Part shown: piece after piece, positions 5,993-6,005 of the stretch | Position numbering within the stretch: position 1 is the first letter of the stretch | How the letters are laid out: every line of letters begins with the position of its first letter | NCBI GenBank assembly: GCA_958415865.1 | Contig: CATYZV010000124.1 | Location: 1-6,005, forward strand | Source of the DNA: an uncultured Selenomonadaceae bacterium | Lineage (GTDB): Bacteria > Bacillota > Negativicutes > Selenomonadales > Selenomonadaceae | Reading direction: 5' to 3' | Length of the DNA stretch: 6,005 bases | Position numbers and translations under genes: made by a program | The notes under the pieces: generated by a model | Told to the model about the DNA's origin: nothing | Seen by the model: the letters and a program-made list of their open reading frames with translations, nothing else | The model's database searches: none

Positions 5993-6005
5993 TTAGGTGT
6001 ATAAT

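Noticed and set aside
6000..6005. TATAAT at the very end of the window as a promoter for a downstream gene
   Set aside because: The AT-rich stretch upstream has no TTGACA-like element at 16-18 bases, and the downstream sequence is missing. A chance match is likely.
5993..6005. Terminator after cydC
   Set aside because: Only 13 bases remain and they contain no stem. Whether the operon ends here cannot be judged.
1..6005. A novel defence, mobile or otherwise undescribed gene system
   Set aside because: Nearly all of the window is explained by four intact cyd genes with full family motifs. No transposase, integrase, terminal repeats, CRISPR repeats or unexplained large open frame is present.

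Overview
The window holds one complete four-gene operon on the + strand, cydA-cydB-cydD-cydC. It encodes a cytochrome bd-type quinol oxidase (CydA, CydB) and the heterodimeric ABC transporter CydDC needed to assemble it. All four genes are intact and identifiable from conserved motifs. I see no RNA gene, mobile element, CRISPR array or second system. This is a known pathway, and the points of interest lie mainly in its regulation.

Layout: 1-164 is a very AT-rich leader (43 G+C in 164 bases, about 26%). It holds two candidate promoters, a Fur/PerR-type operator candidate, an inverted repeat and a strong Shine-Dalgarno site. cydA (165-1523) and cydB (1523-2542) overlap by one base (TAATG). A 22-base gap without a recognisable Shine-Dalgarno leads to cydD (2565-4304), and a long potential hairpin lies just inside cydD. 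cydD and cydC (4301-5992) overlap by four bases (ATGA). Only 13 bases follow cydC, so the operon's end, terminator and downstream neighbour are not visible.

How the genes work together: CydAB sits in the cytoplasmic membrane and oxidises quinol while reducing O2 to water, typically with high O2 affinity. The residues known as heme ligands and as key to quinol oxidation are present in CydA. CydDC is a type IV-fold ABC exporter-like heterodimer. It was long described as a cysteine/glutathione exporter and more recently as a heme transporter, and CydAB does not mature without it. Keeping both in one operon couples oxidase synthesis to heme insertion.

Organism: AGGAGG-type Shine-Dalgarno sites, a short-Q-loop CydA of 452 residues, a 339-residue CydB and the contiguous cydABDC order point to Firmicutes. 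The roughly balanced base composition of the genes would fit a Negativicutes lineage (Acidaminococcaceae- or Selenomonas-like). This is an inference from general features and is not secure at family level.
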